A stretch of 64,000 bases of DNA. It comes from Faecalibacillus faecis. GTDB taxonomy: Bacteria > Bacillota_I > Bacilli_A > Erysipelotrichales > Coprobacillaceae. Below are positions 1-7,661 of the stretch, piece by piece. The position numbers were made by a program, and so were the translations under genes. The notes beneath the pieces were generated by a model. It was not told the DNA's origin. It saw nothing but the letters and a program-made list of their open reading frames with translations, and made no database searches. Each line of letters begins with the position of its first letter. Position 1 is the stretch's first letter. The DNA lies in NCBI RefSeq assembly GCF_003024675.1, contig NZ_PYLP01000002.1:206257-270256 (forward strand). Direction: 5' to 3'.

Positions 1-1
1 G

Positions 2-157
2 ATCAATCAAACAAAATATTTAAAACAAATGAATTTATTTGAAGATATTAAACATAAATCTTCAAATAATCATATTGAAGATTTTATCAAAAATGTAAAT
101 CATAAAAGCAACTATAAATTGATGACAGCAGCTCAGCTATTAAATAAAAAAGAATAA
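2..157 (+). CDS. C-terminal fragment of an unidentified protein
   Basis: An open frame enters from the left edge and ends at the TAA at 155-157, giving about 51 residues that finish LMTAAQLLNKKE. The composition (Lys, Asn and acidic residues, no long hydrophobic run) suggests a soluble protein tail. It runs in the same direction as the spoIIM-like gene that starts 40 bases later. The start lies outside the window and I do not recognise the family. Confidence 0.5.
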   Translation: MNQTKYLKQMNLFEDIKHKSSNNHIEDFIKNVNHKSNYKLMTAAQLLNKKE

Positions 158-197
158 CTCACATTAGATATCATATATTTCAGTAGGGAGGAATTAT

Positions 198-743
198 ATG
201 ATATCTTTTTTCTTTCGTAAAAATAGATTATATTTACATCAATACTTATGCATTAATGTTGTCTATTCAATTTTTTTTCTATGTGTTTTTTTTATGACAC
301 GAAAAAACATAAACATTTCTCATCTTTTTTATACATTGATTTATGCAAAAGCCGTTCCTATTAATTCTTATTTACTTTGTACCTCTGTGTACATAGTTAT
401 TGTTTTTCTTTCTGCAACCAGTTTTATAGGTGCACCCATCATTTCACTTTCATTAATCTATCGTATAAGTTGTATTATTTTTTCTTTAAAAAGTATAAAT
501 TTTTCATCTCAGACGTTTTACAGTATAATAGCTGTCATTATTCCTCAAATTATTTTAGAACTTCTAATAAGCTATATTTTATCGTATATGGGAACATATT
601 TATCTTTACAGTCATTTAAGCTTACTTTTATTCAAAAAGATAACTTCAGATTAAAATTCTTAATAAATTATATGCTCAACTATTTAATAATTGTTGTTTT
701 ATGTCTATTTTTATCATGTTTCATAAAAATATATATTTTATAA
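198..743 (+). CDS. spoIIM: SpoIIM-like stage II sporulation membrane protein
   Basis: A 181-residue, strongly hydrophobic protein with about five membrane segments. It lines up with SpoIIM around the segment with FIGAPIISLS followed by a conserved-looking PQ (VIIPQIILELL), matching the IIGLPVIF and LPQNLI segments of Bacillus SpoIIM. Family role: with SpoIID and SpoIIP, SpoIIM forms the complex that remodels septal peptidoglycan during forespore engulfment. The start ATG has a strong GGGAGG site just upstream. It lies just upstream of xerD and deoB, as in Bacillus subtilis, which supports the call. It is shorter and more divergent than Bacillus SpoIIM (about 215 residues), so the assignment rests on motif plus synteny. 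Confidence 0.6.
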   Translation: MISFFFRKNRLYLHQYLCINVVYSIFFLCVFFMTRKNINISHLFYTLIYAKAVPINSYLLCTSVYIVIVFLSATSFIGAPIISLSLIYRISCIIFSLKSINFSSQTFYSIIAVIIPQIILELLISYILSYMGTYLSLQSFKLTFIQKDNFRLKFLINYMLNYLIIVVLCLFLSCFIKIYIL

Positions 744-788
744 TTTTATTAAAACAATTCAACATGTTATAATATGTTTGGTGATTAA

Positions 789-1718
789 ATGAAAAATAAA
801 GATGCTCTTTTAGAATTTAAACAATATTTGATTGTAGAAAAAAATGCAAGTGAACGTACGATAGAAAACTATATAAGAGATGTACAAGCTTTTTTTAATT
901 ATATAGAAGCAAACCATCAAATTGATCAGATTGATGATATTCACAAAGAACATATCCGCTTTTATTTAAAAACATTGTCTCATTTATCTGCATCAACCGT
1001 CTCAAGAAAAATGGTTTCATTAAGATCATTTTATAAATATCTATTAAAAGAAGAAATTATTGAACGTAACCCTATGGAATCTTTTGATTTACCAAAATCT
1101 CAAAAAAAGCTCCCAACAGTGCTTAGCAAACAAGAAGTAAACATACTTTTAAATAGTATAGAAATGAATGATTTTATTTCCGCAAGAAATAGAGCAATGC
1201 TTGAATTGCTTTATGCAACAGGAATACGTGTATCAGAACTTGTTTCATTAACGATCTATCAATTGAATTTGAAAATGAAATACTTAAATGTTATTGGAAA
1301 AGGTGACAAAGAAAGACTTATTCCTTTAACTGATTATGTTTGTAAAATTATGGGAAAATATATTTATGATTATAGAAATCCTAAATTGGATTTTAAAGAT
1401 GTTGATTTGCTTTTTTTTAATAACCATTTAAAAAAAGTTTCTAGAGAAGATTTTTATGCAATATTACAAAAAGAAGTAAAAAAAACTTCTATTCAAAAAA
1501 AAATATCACCTCATACGTTACGTCATACATTTGCCACTCATTTATTTGAAAATGGTGCAGATTTAAGGTCAATACAAGAATTATTAGGACATAGTGATAT
1601 TTCAACAACGACAATCTATACACACGTATCAAATGAAAAAATGATAGAAGATTATAATAAATTTCATTTAAGAAGTCATAAAAACATTGAAAAGGAGAGC
1701 GATAAAAATGAACTATAA
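789..1718 (+). CDS. xerD: Tyrosine recombinase XerD/XerC (chromosome dimer resolution)
   Basis: 309 residues: a SAM-like core-binding domain (about 5-90) and a tyrosine recombinase catalytic domain (about 108-290). The catalytic set is visible: Arg147 (GIRVSEL), Lys171, His242 and Arg245 (PHTLRHTF), His268 (LLGHSD) and the Tyr277 nucleophile. Family role: XerC/XerD resolve chromosome dimers at dif near the terminus, in cooperation with FtsK (a FtsK gene is at 39.6 kb). The neighbours spoIIM and deoB argue for the housekeeping XerD rather than a phage integrase. It overlaps the deoB start by 11 bases. A TATAAT-like box lies just upstream in the short gap after spoIIM. Confidence 0.88.
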   Translation: MKNKDALLEFKQYLIVEKNASERTIENYIRDVQAFFNYIEANHQIDQIDDIHKEHIRFYLKTLSHLSASTVSRKMVSLRSFYKYLLKEEIIERNPMESFDLPKSQKKLPTVLSKQEVNILLNSIEMNDFISARNRAMLELLYATGIRVSELVSLTIYQLNLKMKYLNVIGKGDKERLIPLTDYVCKIMGKYIYDYRNPKLDFKDVDLLFFNNHLKKVSREDFYAILQKEVKKTSIQKKISPHTLRHTFATHLFENGADLRSIQELLGHSDISTTTIYTHVSNEKMIEDYNKFHLRSHKNIEKESDKNEL

Positions 1719-2892
1719 AAGAATATTTGTTATTGTATGTGATTCTATGGGTATTGGAAATGCTAAAGATGCCGATAAATATGATGATTTGGGAACAAAT
1801 ACTGTTCAACATATTTGTGAAAAATGTGATGGTTTAAATGTACCTACATTAGAAAAGCTAGGCTTTGGTTTACTTGGTGATTTTAAAGGAATTAATAAAA
1901 TTTCATATCCAAAAGCCTATGTAATGAAATTGAATGAAGTATCGAATGGAAAAGATACAATGACTGGACATTGGGAAATGATGGGATTAAAAACAGTAAA
2001 ACCTTTCATTACTTTTACTGATACAGGATTCCCAGATGAATTTATTAAATTATTTGAAGAAAAAACAGGACGTAAATGTGTTGGAAATATAGCATGTAGT
2101 GGTACAAAAATATTAGATATGTATGGTGAACATCAATTGAAAACTGGAGACTGGATTGTTTATACTTCTGCTGATTCTGTATTTCAAATTGCTGCGCATG
2201 AAGATATTATTCCATTAGATGAGCTTTATAAAGCATGTGAAATTGCTAGAGAAATTGCTATGGATGATCGTTGGAAAGTAGGTAGAGTTATTGCCCGTCC
2301 ATATATAGGTAGTGGGGAAGGCCAATTTACTCGTACTGCAAATAGACATGATTATGCTCTTGCTCCATTTGCTAAAACAGCTTTAGATGATTTAAAAGAA
2401 AATAATTTTGATGTGATTGGTGTTGGTAAGATACCTGATATTTTTGTTGATCAAGGAATTACTAAAAAGATTAGAACTGTTAGTAATGAAGACGGAATGA
2501 ATAAAACCATTGAACTTGCTAAAAATGAAGATTTTAATGGACTTGCATTTATTAATTTAGTAGATTTTGATGCAATGTATGGACATCGTAGAAATTCAAT
2601 TGGTTATGGTCAAGCAATTGAATCATTTGATAATCAATTAAAAATACTTATTGATGAATTAAAAGATGATGATTTACTTATGGTTACTGCTGATCATGGT
2701 AATGATCCAACATATAAAGGAACAGATCACACTCGAGAACAAGTACCATTAGTCATTTATTCTAAACAATTTAAAGATCATAAACAATTAAATGAAGAAA
2801 ATACATTTGGTATTATTGGTGCTACGATATGTGATAATTTTGATGTTAAATATAATGGAATTGGGAAATCCATTTTATCCAAATTGAAATAA
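1708..2892 (+). CDS. deoB: Phosphopentomutase
   Basis: 394 residues counted from the ATG at 1708, which has AAAGGAG 11 bases before it; the in-frame TTG at 1687 is less likely. DeoB interconverts ribose/deoxyribose 1-phosphate and 5-phosphate in nucleoside salvage. Alkaline-phosphatase-superfamily metal motifs are present: the N-terminal VCDSMGIGNA with the nucleophile region, VDFDAMYGHR, and TADHGNDPT near the C-terminus with GTDHTREQVP. The length is typical. It overlaps xerD by 11 bases and is followed one base later by a small membrane protein gene, suggesting co-transcription. Confidence 0.95.
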   Translation: MNYKRIFVIVCDSMGIGNAKDADKYDDLGTNTVQHICEKCDGLNVPTLEKLGFGLLGDFKGINKISYPKAYVMKLNEVSNGKDTMTGHWEMMGLKTVKPFITFTDTGFPDEFIKLFEEKTGRKCVGNIACSGTKILDMYGEHQLKTGDWIVYTSADSVFQIAAHEDIIPLDELYKACEIAREIAMDDRWKVGRVIARPYIGSGEGQFTRTANRHDYALAPFAKTALDDLKENNFDVIGVGKIPDIFVDQGITKKIRTVSNEDGMNKTIELAKNEDFNGLAFINLVDFDAMYGHRRNSIGYGQAIESFDNQLKILIDELKDDDLLMVTADHGNDPTYKGTDHTREQVPLVIYSKQFKDHKQLNEENTFGIIGATICDNFDVKYNGIGKSILSKLK

Positions 2893-2893
2893 A

Positions 2894-3157
2894 ATGGATT
2901 CAAATAATAAAAAAATAATTACTACAGCTTTAGCTGCAGATTTTATTGCAGTATTACTATTCATTTTTGCATTACAAACAAAGATAAGTATAATCATTAT
3001 TCTATTTTATATTATAAATTTATTGTTATACTTATCGAGTTGTGTTGCAATTCTTAAAAATATCAACAAAACCAATAAAACTATATTTATAAGCACATTT
3101 ATAGTAACACTTATTCCATTTGTCATATCAACAATCTATGTAATTCAAAATACATAA
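2894..3157 (+). CDS. Small membrane protein, function unknown
   Basis: An 87-residue protein with three hydrophobic segments (about 13-30, 34-55 and 66-85), separated by short Lys/Asn-rich turns. Its ATG begins one base after the deoB stop and has no clear ribosome site of its own, so translation is probably coupled to deoB. I do not recognise a family. The tight spacing is the main reason to call it a gene. Confidence 0.55.
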   Translation: MDSNNKKIITTALAADFIAVLLFIFALQTKISIIIILFYIINLLLYLSSCVAILKNINKTNKTIFISTFIVTLIPFVISTIYVIQNT

Positions 3158-3180
3158 AATTTACATAATATACATTATGC

Positions 3181-3306
3181 GAAGTATAAAGTATCCATTT
3201 TTATCCCTTTGCCTCAAACACTAGTCCCAGTATAGTGTTCCACCGATTGCCCCTCATAAGTGGTATAACTTTAACTGAGGGATAAATCTTAGGAATTCAT
3301 AATGCG
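3181..3306 (+). ncRNA. Structured element A: three-helix fold with outer stem
   Basis: Within the 341 gene-less bases after the deoB operon lies a compact fold. An outer 9-bp stem pairs 3200-3208 (TTTATCCCT) with 3278-3286 (AGGGATAAA). Inside it are a 7-bp hairpin, 3217-3223 with 3233-3239 (AACACTA/TAGTGTT), and a 4-bp hairpin, 3240-3243 with 3260-3263 (CCAC/GTGG). The 3' arm of the outer stem (3278-3289) can instead pair over 12 bases with 3414-3425. The fold could act on either strand and I cannot match it to a known riboswitch. It shares motifs with element B at 7321-7440. It may be an RNA, a decayed riboswitch, or a repeat element. Confidence 0.35.
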
Positions 3307-3390
3307 TTTTATGTAAAAAAATCTTAAATTTATCTTAAAAACATAAGAAAACACAACACATTTCTTATATTTATAAAAATTAAAATGTAT

Positions 3391-3456
3391 AGATGCAGCA
3401 TTCAAAACAGTTGAGATTTATCCCTTAATTATTTTGAAAATACTGCATCTTTTTAT
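3391..3456 (+). terminator. Intrinsic terminator with a long loop
   Basis: AGATGCAG...AAAA at 3391-3407 pairs with 3432-3450, which ends CTGCATCT and is followed by a T-rich tract. The 24-base loop contains 3414-3425, complementary to part of element A. It probably ends the spoIIM-xerD-deoB transcript. Confidence 0.6.
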
Positions 3457-3498
3457 ATTTTTATAACATCATATAAACAATTAAAACATTCTAGTAAT

Positions 3499-3933
3499 CT
3501 AGTTTAATGACGCACTGTTTTTACTTCTATTTGCATTTTGGTACTTAACAACTAGTCCTTGTAATCTTTTGATTTCTTTAAGTGAATCATTATATTGCTT
3601 TTGTAATTGTTCGTATTCTGTTTTTAATAACATGTGTTCTACATCATGATTTTTTAATAGTTTGTTTTCTCTTGCTAATTCAGTGATTTTGTTGGTTTTA
3701 TAGTAGATAAAATCATTAAGAATCGTTTTGTGTTCCTTGTTTCTTTTGTTAATGAATTTATCAATGCATGGATGTGTGTTTGCAACATTTTTACCTAGTC
3801 CAACATCAGATAATACTTTTGAAGTAGAAATACCATTAAAATTTACCTTTTTCGTAAATTCTTCTAATTCTGATAATTTATCATTATAATATTCATTTGT
3901 TTTTTCTAAACTTTCTAATTCATAATTAGTCAA
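3499..3933 (-). CDS. Coiled-coil accessory protein of a mobile element (unidentified)
   Basis: A reading frame of about 144 residues beginning at a TTG. The frame stays open to about codon 18 upstream without an ATG, so the true start is uncertain. Residues 30-60 could form a small DNA-binding-like fold (ISTSKVLSDVGLGKN), and residues 85-135 are a heptad-like coiled coil. This architecture resembles small TnpC/DUF6262-type helper proteins encoded after the recombinases of Tn554-like elements, but the sequence match is weak. It lies just after the tail of another truncated gene on the same strand, consistent with a decayed element. Confidence 0.45.
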   Translation of the reverse strand: MTNYELESLEKTNEYYNDKLSELEEFTKKVNFNGISTSKVLSDVGLGKNVANTHPCIDKFINKRNKEHKTILNDFIYYKTNKITELARENKLLKNHDVEHMLLKTEYEQLQKQYNDSLKEIKRLQGLVVKYQNANRSKNSASLN

Positions 3934-3979
3934 TTCATTAATATCGATATTTAATGCCTTAAGATATTCGTTTAAAGTT

Positions 3980-4252
3980 TTATTTCTTTATTTTTCCATT
4001 GTTCCATTGTTCCATTTCTCTTCTTATTTTTTCATAATTGTCTTTGTAAAATTGTAGTGATGAATATTCAGAAATTAAATTACTTATAGAATTATCATCC
4101 ATGTGTAATTTCAATTCATCCATTTCTAATTTTGTTCTAATATAATACTTAATATTGTTTAATGATTTTTCAGCTTCTTCATTTCTGTATAGCTTCGAGT
4201 CCAAACTATTATAATAATTATCAATTTCTTTTTTGAACTGTTGATAATAAAA
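3980..4252 (-). pseudogene. C-terminal remnant of an unidentified mobile-element protein
   Basis: The last 90 or so codons (from about QQFKKEIDNYY to EQWNNGKIKK) read as a normal, charged helical protein tail. Upstream of about 4252 the frame becomes hydrophobic and Cys-rich because it is antisense to an IstB remnant on the plus strand. The gene was therefore cut, most simply by the IS21-type insertion or a later deletion. The tail could belong to a phage-integrase-type recombinase, but no catalytic motif remains. Confidence 0.45.
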
Positions 4253-4263
4253 GTTAAGATTGA

Positions 4264-4575
4264 AGATAAAGAAATGTTGATTTGGACAAATAAGGAACTT
4301 ACAGAAATAAAATAAGACAGTATGAAAGATGTGATCTTTTGATATTGGACGAATGGTTGTTGGTAACGACAAACAACATTGAACAACAAGATATTCTAGA
4401 AGTATTAGAAAAAAGATATCGAGTACATTCAACGATTCTATGTTCTCAATTTGATGTTGCAGGATGGCACAGTAAACTTGGCGGAGGTGCATTAGCTGAC
4501 GCTATATTGGATAGAATTGTATCAAAATCACAAACAATAAAAATCAAAGGTGACAAGTCAATGAGAAGCAGATAA
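4264..4575 (+). pseudogene. istB: IS21-family IstB helper ATPase, C-terminal remnant
   Basis: The plus strand encodes an IstB-like C-terminus: GTYRNKIRQYERCDLLILDE carries the Walker B, then ILEVLEKRYRVHSTILCSQ, WHSKLGG, and LADAILDRIV leading to LKGDSMR-like residues. There is a TAA in frame at 4291-4293 and the upstream part is frameshifted, so Walker A and the N-terminus are gone. IstB is the AAA+ helper that directs IS21-family transposition with IstA. No istA remains. The remnant is followed by a terminator and IS21-type terminal repeats. Confidence 0.8.
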
Positions 4576-4583
4576 AAATATGT

Positions 4584-4613
4584 CCTGGCTGGTATTATAC
4601 AGTCAGGATTTTT
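4584..4613 (+). terminator. Terminator downstream of istB remnant
   Basis: CCTGGCTG pairs with CAGTCAGG (one G-T pair) around a TATTATA loop, followed by ATTTTT. Position and orientation fit the end of the istB transcript. Confidence 0.6.
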
Positions 4614-4629
4614 AGATGGTCAGGTGCAT

Positions 4630-4680
4630 CGGAATAGTTGGTCAACCTAATCGGAATGAGTGATCAACTAGAGTGGAATA
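4630..4680 (+). repeat. IS21-type multiple terminal repeats (right end)
   Basis: Two spaced copies of CGGAATnnnTGrTCAAC (4630-4646 and 4652-4668) and a partial third copy (GTGGAATA, 4673-4680) follow istB. Tandem CGGAAT...GGTCAAC boxes are the transposase-binding repeats at IS21-family ends. They place the right end of the element near 4680-4687, immediately before the phage tail gene frame resumes. Confidence 0.75.
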
Positions 4681-4686
4681 ATCAGA

Positions 4687-4902
4687 AATAGGTATTTATT
4701 TGCAACAAATTTTAAAACTAAAAATGTAAAAAAATATTATTCAAAAACTTTCACGACCCCATCTGAAATTTCAAGCACTTACGAACTCTTGGTATATTCC
4801 AATAGATATGATGCTGAAAACGGAGATTATGATATGGACACAGTAAGAATATCAAACATTAAACTTGAAGAAGGTTCAAAAGCAACACCGTATGTTGAAT
4901 AA
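4687..4902 (+). pseudogene. Phage tail/structural protein, C-terminal remnant
   Basis: An open frame without a start, about 70 codons, ends ...NIKLEEGSKATPYVE. That ending (a 'KLEEGskATPYv' terminus) is typical of phage minor structural or tail-fibre proteins with a carbohydrate-binding-like fold. It begins where the IS21 repeats end, so the IS probably inserted into this gene and only the distal part is left. No other phage structural gene is nearby. Confidence 0.6.
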
Positions 4903-4919
4903 TATAATCACGAAAAAGA

Positions 4920-4949
4920 AATAGCAGACGAAATTATCTGCTATTTTTT
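4920..4949. terminator. Bidirectional terminator between convergent remnants
   Basis: AATAGCAGA pairs with TCTGCTATT around an 8-base loop, with T6 on the plus side. It separates the tail remnant (plus) from the broken ORF ending at 4950 (minus). Confidence 0.65.
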
Positions 4950-5306
4950 CTATTCTTTAATTGTTTTCCCTGCAAAGTTTGTTTTTGGTTTATCTTTGAT
5001 GGTATCTTGTTTTGTAAAATTACATTTTACTTTATAATCTTTATAAGTATCGAATTTTGCACGAACAATCATTTCCATTTTTTCTTGTGTTTTAGTATGT
5101 ACATAATCTAATACGCCATCTTCTATATCTTGTTGTTCAGCATCTTTTTTGTGGTCTGCTCTAAACTTGTCACCATCTTTTATGCTAATTGGATTAAATA
5201 TATTTGTTTCTTCATCAAAATATTTTAATGATTTATCATCAATAGTATGACTTAATCTGTATATTTCCGGAATGTCAAATGTTACTGTCTTTGTAATATC
5301 ATTAAT
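4950..5306 (-). pseudogene. C-terminal fragment of an unidentified protein
   Basis: The minus strand is open for 118 codons from an in-frame stop at 5307-5309 to the TAG at 4950-4952, but lacks a start until an internal Met. The sequence (for example DIPEIYRLSHTIDDKSLKYF, ADHKKDAEQQDIEDG, KTQEKMEMIVRAKFDTYKD) looks coding: few rare residues and alternating charged and hydrophobic positions. I do not recognise it. It is probably the tail of a truncated island gene. Confidence 0.4.
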
Positions 5307-5821
5307 TTAAAAGAATATGAATTTAAGTAGAATAGTAAGAAGGATGTAAAACAAAAAGTTAAAAATTAGAAAAAGGTGCAAAAATAAAAAGGACAACTTA
5401 ATGTCCTTTTTGCTAACGGCAATAATATATTCTACACTTCAAAATTTTGGATTGATAAATTATTTTCTAATATAGTTTTTCTGTCATATTCGCGCTGTTT
5501 AAACTAGACGCAAATTTGATTTAATTAATTTTAAACGATAACTATCCTAGTGCTAAATACACTAGTTTTTTGCCATCAGCAAATTAATTTTACCACAAAT
5601 TAGAAATTTTGAAAACAGGAAAATAAGCAGGTCGTTTTTATTTTCTTATTTTTAAAAAGTTTAAAACGTTTAAAAGATTGAAAAGAAAAAAAGTAATCAC
5701 CAGCCTGGAAAGTTTGTGATTACTTTTCTATGTAATACGATAAACTAATCAGAGCAATCTTTTTACTCCTCTTATATTTTATTCTTTTATTTTAATTTTT
5801 CAATGAACGGGATTTTTATTC
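5307..5821. other. Gene-less stretch with several hairpins
   Basis: No plausible ORF. Three terminator-like hairpins are visible: 5386-5411 (AAAAAGGACA/TGTCCTTTTT), 5547-5571 (CTAGTG/CACTAG then T6) and 5690-5728 (AAGTAATCAC/GTGATTACTT). Such a string of orphan terminators suggests deleted genes. Confidence 0.5.
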
Positions 5822-5849
5822 TTGAAATTAGTCCTAAAAGTTATATAAT
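5822..5849 (+). promoter_or_regulatory. Sigma-A promoter ahead of the membrane-anchored protein gene
   Basis: TTGAAA at 5822-5827 and TATAAT at 5844-5849 with a 16-base spacer. The predicted start of transcription (about 7 bases after the -10) falls on the first C of the 11-C tract. Confidence 0.6.
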
Positions 5850-5855
5850 CTATAT

Positions 5856-5866
5856 CCCCCCCCCCC
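5856..5866 (+). repeat. Homopolymeric C11 tract at a predicted transcription start
   Basis: Eleven consecutive C residues in an otherwise AT-rich region, immediately downstream of a consensus promoter and about 80 bases before the start codon at 5948. Tracts of this length are prone to replication slippage, and at +1 could also support reiterative transcription. Confidence 0.8.
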
Positions 5867-5947
5867 GAAGATTTTTGTATCATGCAGGTATAGTGGATTC
5901 TTTTTTATGAGTAAAATCTTAAGAAAGGAAATTTTATATCTTAATAT

Positions 5948-6619
5948 ATGAAAAAATTTTTCGAAGAATATGGATCCGTAGCAATTATCGTAATTGTTAT
6001 TGCTGTATTACTTTTAATTGTTGGTAGTGTTAAAGGATTGGATGAAGTCACAGGTAAAGTTAATGGTTTTGGGGTTGCAAGTATTGTTGGTAATGCTTAT
6101 GCGAAGGCGATTAATAAATTTGATGAAAGTTTTGACAACACATTAAACGGAGCGGACCCTAGTAAAGAAATCGCAAAGAAATTAGGTCTTAATCGATTTG
6201 GAATAACTTCAATCAAACAAACATGTAGTGACAAATATTCATACAATCGTGGTGAGCTAGTTGGTTATAATATTGAATATCAGGTTCGTACCTATAGTTT
6301 TGCAAGCTATGCTAGACCGGCATTACATGTAATTTCATACTCTAACAGGTTGTATTTTGCAGAAGCTGATTATGATGTGGATTCAGAAAAAAGCATAAAT
6401 TTAAACCGTTCCGGAAATTTATTTGCAAAAAACAAAGGGGATTCTTCTTTTTTAAATAGCGATGATAGTCGCGACTTTTTAAATAAAATTTCATACACGA
6501 ATTCCTGTTTAGAAATTGTAAATAGAAACGGAGTCCCAATCTATTTTTCAAATGATGATACTGGTTTTTCGTGTTATGCTTTGGACGGCGAGTGGCATAT
6601 ACTCAATGAAGGTAAGTAA
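5948..6619 (+). CDS. Membrane-anchored extracytoplasmic protein, function unknown
   Basis: 223 residues. The N-terminus MKKFFEEYGSV is followed by a single hydrophobic helix (about 10-32) with no lipobox; the remaining 190 residues are hydrophilic and probably outside. This short charged head plus 'EYG' plus hydrophobic helix is common in pilin-like or surface proteins of Firmicute mobile islands, but I cannot name a family. Four Cys near the C-terminal two-thirds could form disulfides. It is monocistronic, with its own promoter and a C11 tract upstream. A short hairpin (GCAAGAAT/ATTCTTGC, about 6650) follows it. Confidence 0.6.
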   Translation: MKKFFEEYGSVAIIVIVIAVLLLIVGSVKGLDEVTGKVNGFGVASIVGNAYAKAINKFDESFDNTLNGADPSKEIAKKLGLNRFGITSIKQTCSDKYSYNRGELVGYNIEYQVRTYSFASYARPALHVISYSNRLYFAEADYDVDSEKSINLNRSGNLFAKNKGDSSFLNSDDSRDFLNKISYTNSCLEIVNRNGVPIYFSNDDTGFSCYALDGEWHILNEGK

Positions 6620-6761
6620 GCTTTTATCATAAAAGCGTAAAACGCAAGAATGAATATTCTTGCAAAATACAGTACTTAAATTAATATATATAACATATCA
6701 AAGACTTATAGATTTTCTACTCTTAGATGCTATAAGTTTTTTTCTGTAATTTCAATTTCTG

Positions 6762-6965
6762 TTATGTTATTAATATCAGATTCTTTGAATGATTTAATAT
6801 ATAATTATCGGTCCATACTCCGTTAGATTTGTTATACATATTATTAAGAACCTCTACAGAATCTTTAACCATACCTTCAAAAACCACATTGCCATTATCT
6901 TTAATTATTATTGAATTATCTCTATTAATGATTTTTAAGATATCTATTAATTTTACTGTGCCCAT
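6762..6965 (-). CDS. Small phage-like protein of unknown function
   Basis: About 67 residues starting at the second Met (MGTVKLIDILKIIN); AAGGGG lies about ten bases before it, while the upstream ATG sits almost on the ribosome site. The pattern 'L..ILKIIN.D..I.I.DN.GNVVFEG' with a following N-terminal-helix-like segment resembles small hypothetical proteins common in gut-phage and ICE gene sets. No function can be given. Confidence 0.45.
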   Translation of the reverse strand: MGTVKLIDILKIINRDNSIIIKDNGNVVFEGMVKDSVEVLNNMYNKSNGVWTDNYILNHSKNLILIT

Positions 6966-7320
6966 AATTATCATACCCCTTACAACTCTGTTAAAAATAT
7001 ATTAACACTAACAAATCTGCATAATGATAAATTTCCATTAATTAAAAATAAATTGTTTATGAATTTTAAAAATTGATTAAAAACACCTATTATTTTTATT
7101 AATTTGGACAATTCTATATGTATAATTTCTAAATATAAATTTTTCTATACAGAATATTTAGTAGCATTTTTATTTAAACAACGATAATATTATTTCAAAG
7201 AAAAGGTTTCCGTAAAATGGGAAACGTAGAATTATTCTAATATACATATGCTAATACCCTTATAATGATTAAATTTACAACAGCTTAAAACAACATATCA
7301 ACTTAATAATTTTAGCTAAA

Positions 7321-7440
7321 AAGTATCCCTCTTATCTTTAGAAACTTATATACTTTTTATAACTATATAAATACCTCCAAACACTAGTAATATCAATAGG
7401 TTTAAGAGATAAGGGATATAAATGAAATTGACATATTGCG
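7321..7440. repeat. Structured element B, related to element A
   Basis: An imperfect stem of about 18 bp pairs 7324-7345 (TATCCCTCTTATCT...AAAC) with 7400-7418 (GTTT...AGATAAGGGATA). Like element A it contains AGTATCC, an internal CCTC(C)AAACACTAGT (7374-7388 here, 3212-3225 in A), a closing GGGATA and a distal TTGCG. Shared motifs in the same order and orientation suggest two diverged copies of one element flanking the degraded island. Confidence 0.4.
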
Positions 7441-7492
7441 AAGTCATCCTAATAAGAAAACATGTCTACTTTTCTAAATAATTTATTATAGT

Positions 7493-7550
7493 AAAAAACT
7501 ATGTTATATTTATATGCGAATATGTTACATAAATATAATATAGTTTTTTT
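7493..7550. terminator. Long AT-rich hairpin with T tract
   Basis: AAAACTATGTTATATTTAT pairs with ATAAATATAATATAGTTTT with one mismatch around a 15-base loop, followed by further T. It works as a terminator shape on either strand. Confidence 0.55.
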
Positions 7551-7619
7551 GATAATTTACGTGTGTTTGTTTCTTATCATTAATTACAACACTTATGGAA
7601 AAATAGCAGTTTTCGCCAT

Positions 7620-7647
7620 AAAAAAAGAGAACCACTTATGATTCTCT
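7620..7647 (-). terminator. Terminator of the first EIIB gene
   Basis: On the minus strand AGAGAA...TTCTCT is followed by T7, 15 bases after the EIIB stop. Confidence 0.7.
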
Positions 7648-7661
7648 GTGTATTAAAATAA

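Larger units (their letters stand above)
6975..7619. other. Gene-less stretch containing element B and a long hairpin
   Basis: No plausible ORF in about 640 AT-rich bases. It contains a GGTTTCC/GGGAAAC-type hairpin near 7208-7228, structured element B (7321-7440) and a long hairpin at 7493-7550. Confidence 0.5.

Noticed and set aside
1489..1812. Minus-strand ORF across xerD/deoB
   Set aside because: Complete overlap with two well-supported genes.
3181..3306. A known riboswitch class (purine, TPP, FMN, glycine, SAM, preQ1)
   Set aside because: No consensus core of any of these was found on either strand; left as an unidentified structured element.
3980..4492. A 170-codon ORF taken as one gene
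   Set aside because: Its first half is the antisense of the IstB remnant; only the C-terminal part is plausible coding.
3300..7400. An intact prophage or ICE
   Set aside because: Only one tail remnant and fragments are visible; no integrase, terminase, capsid, relaxase or replication gene.
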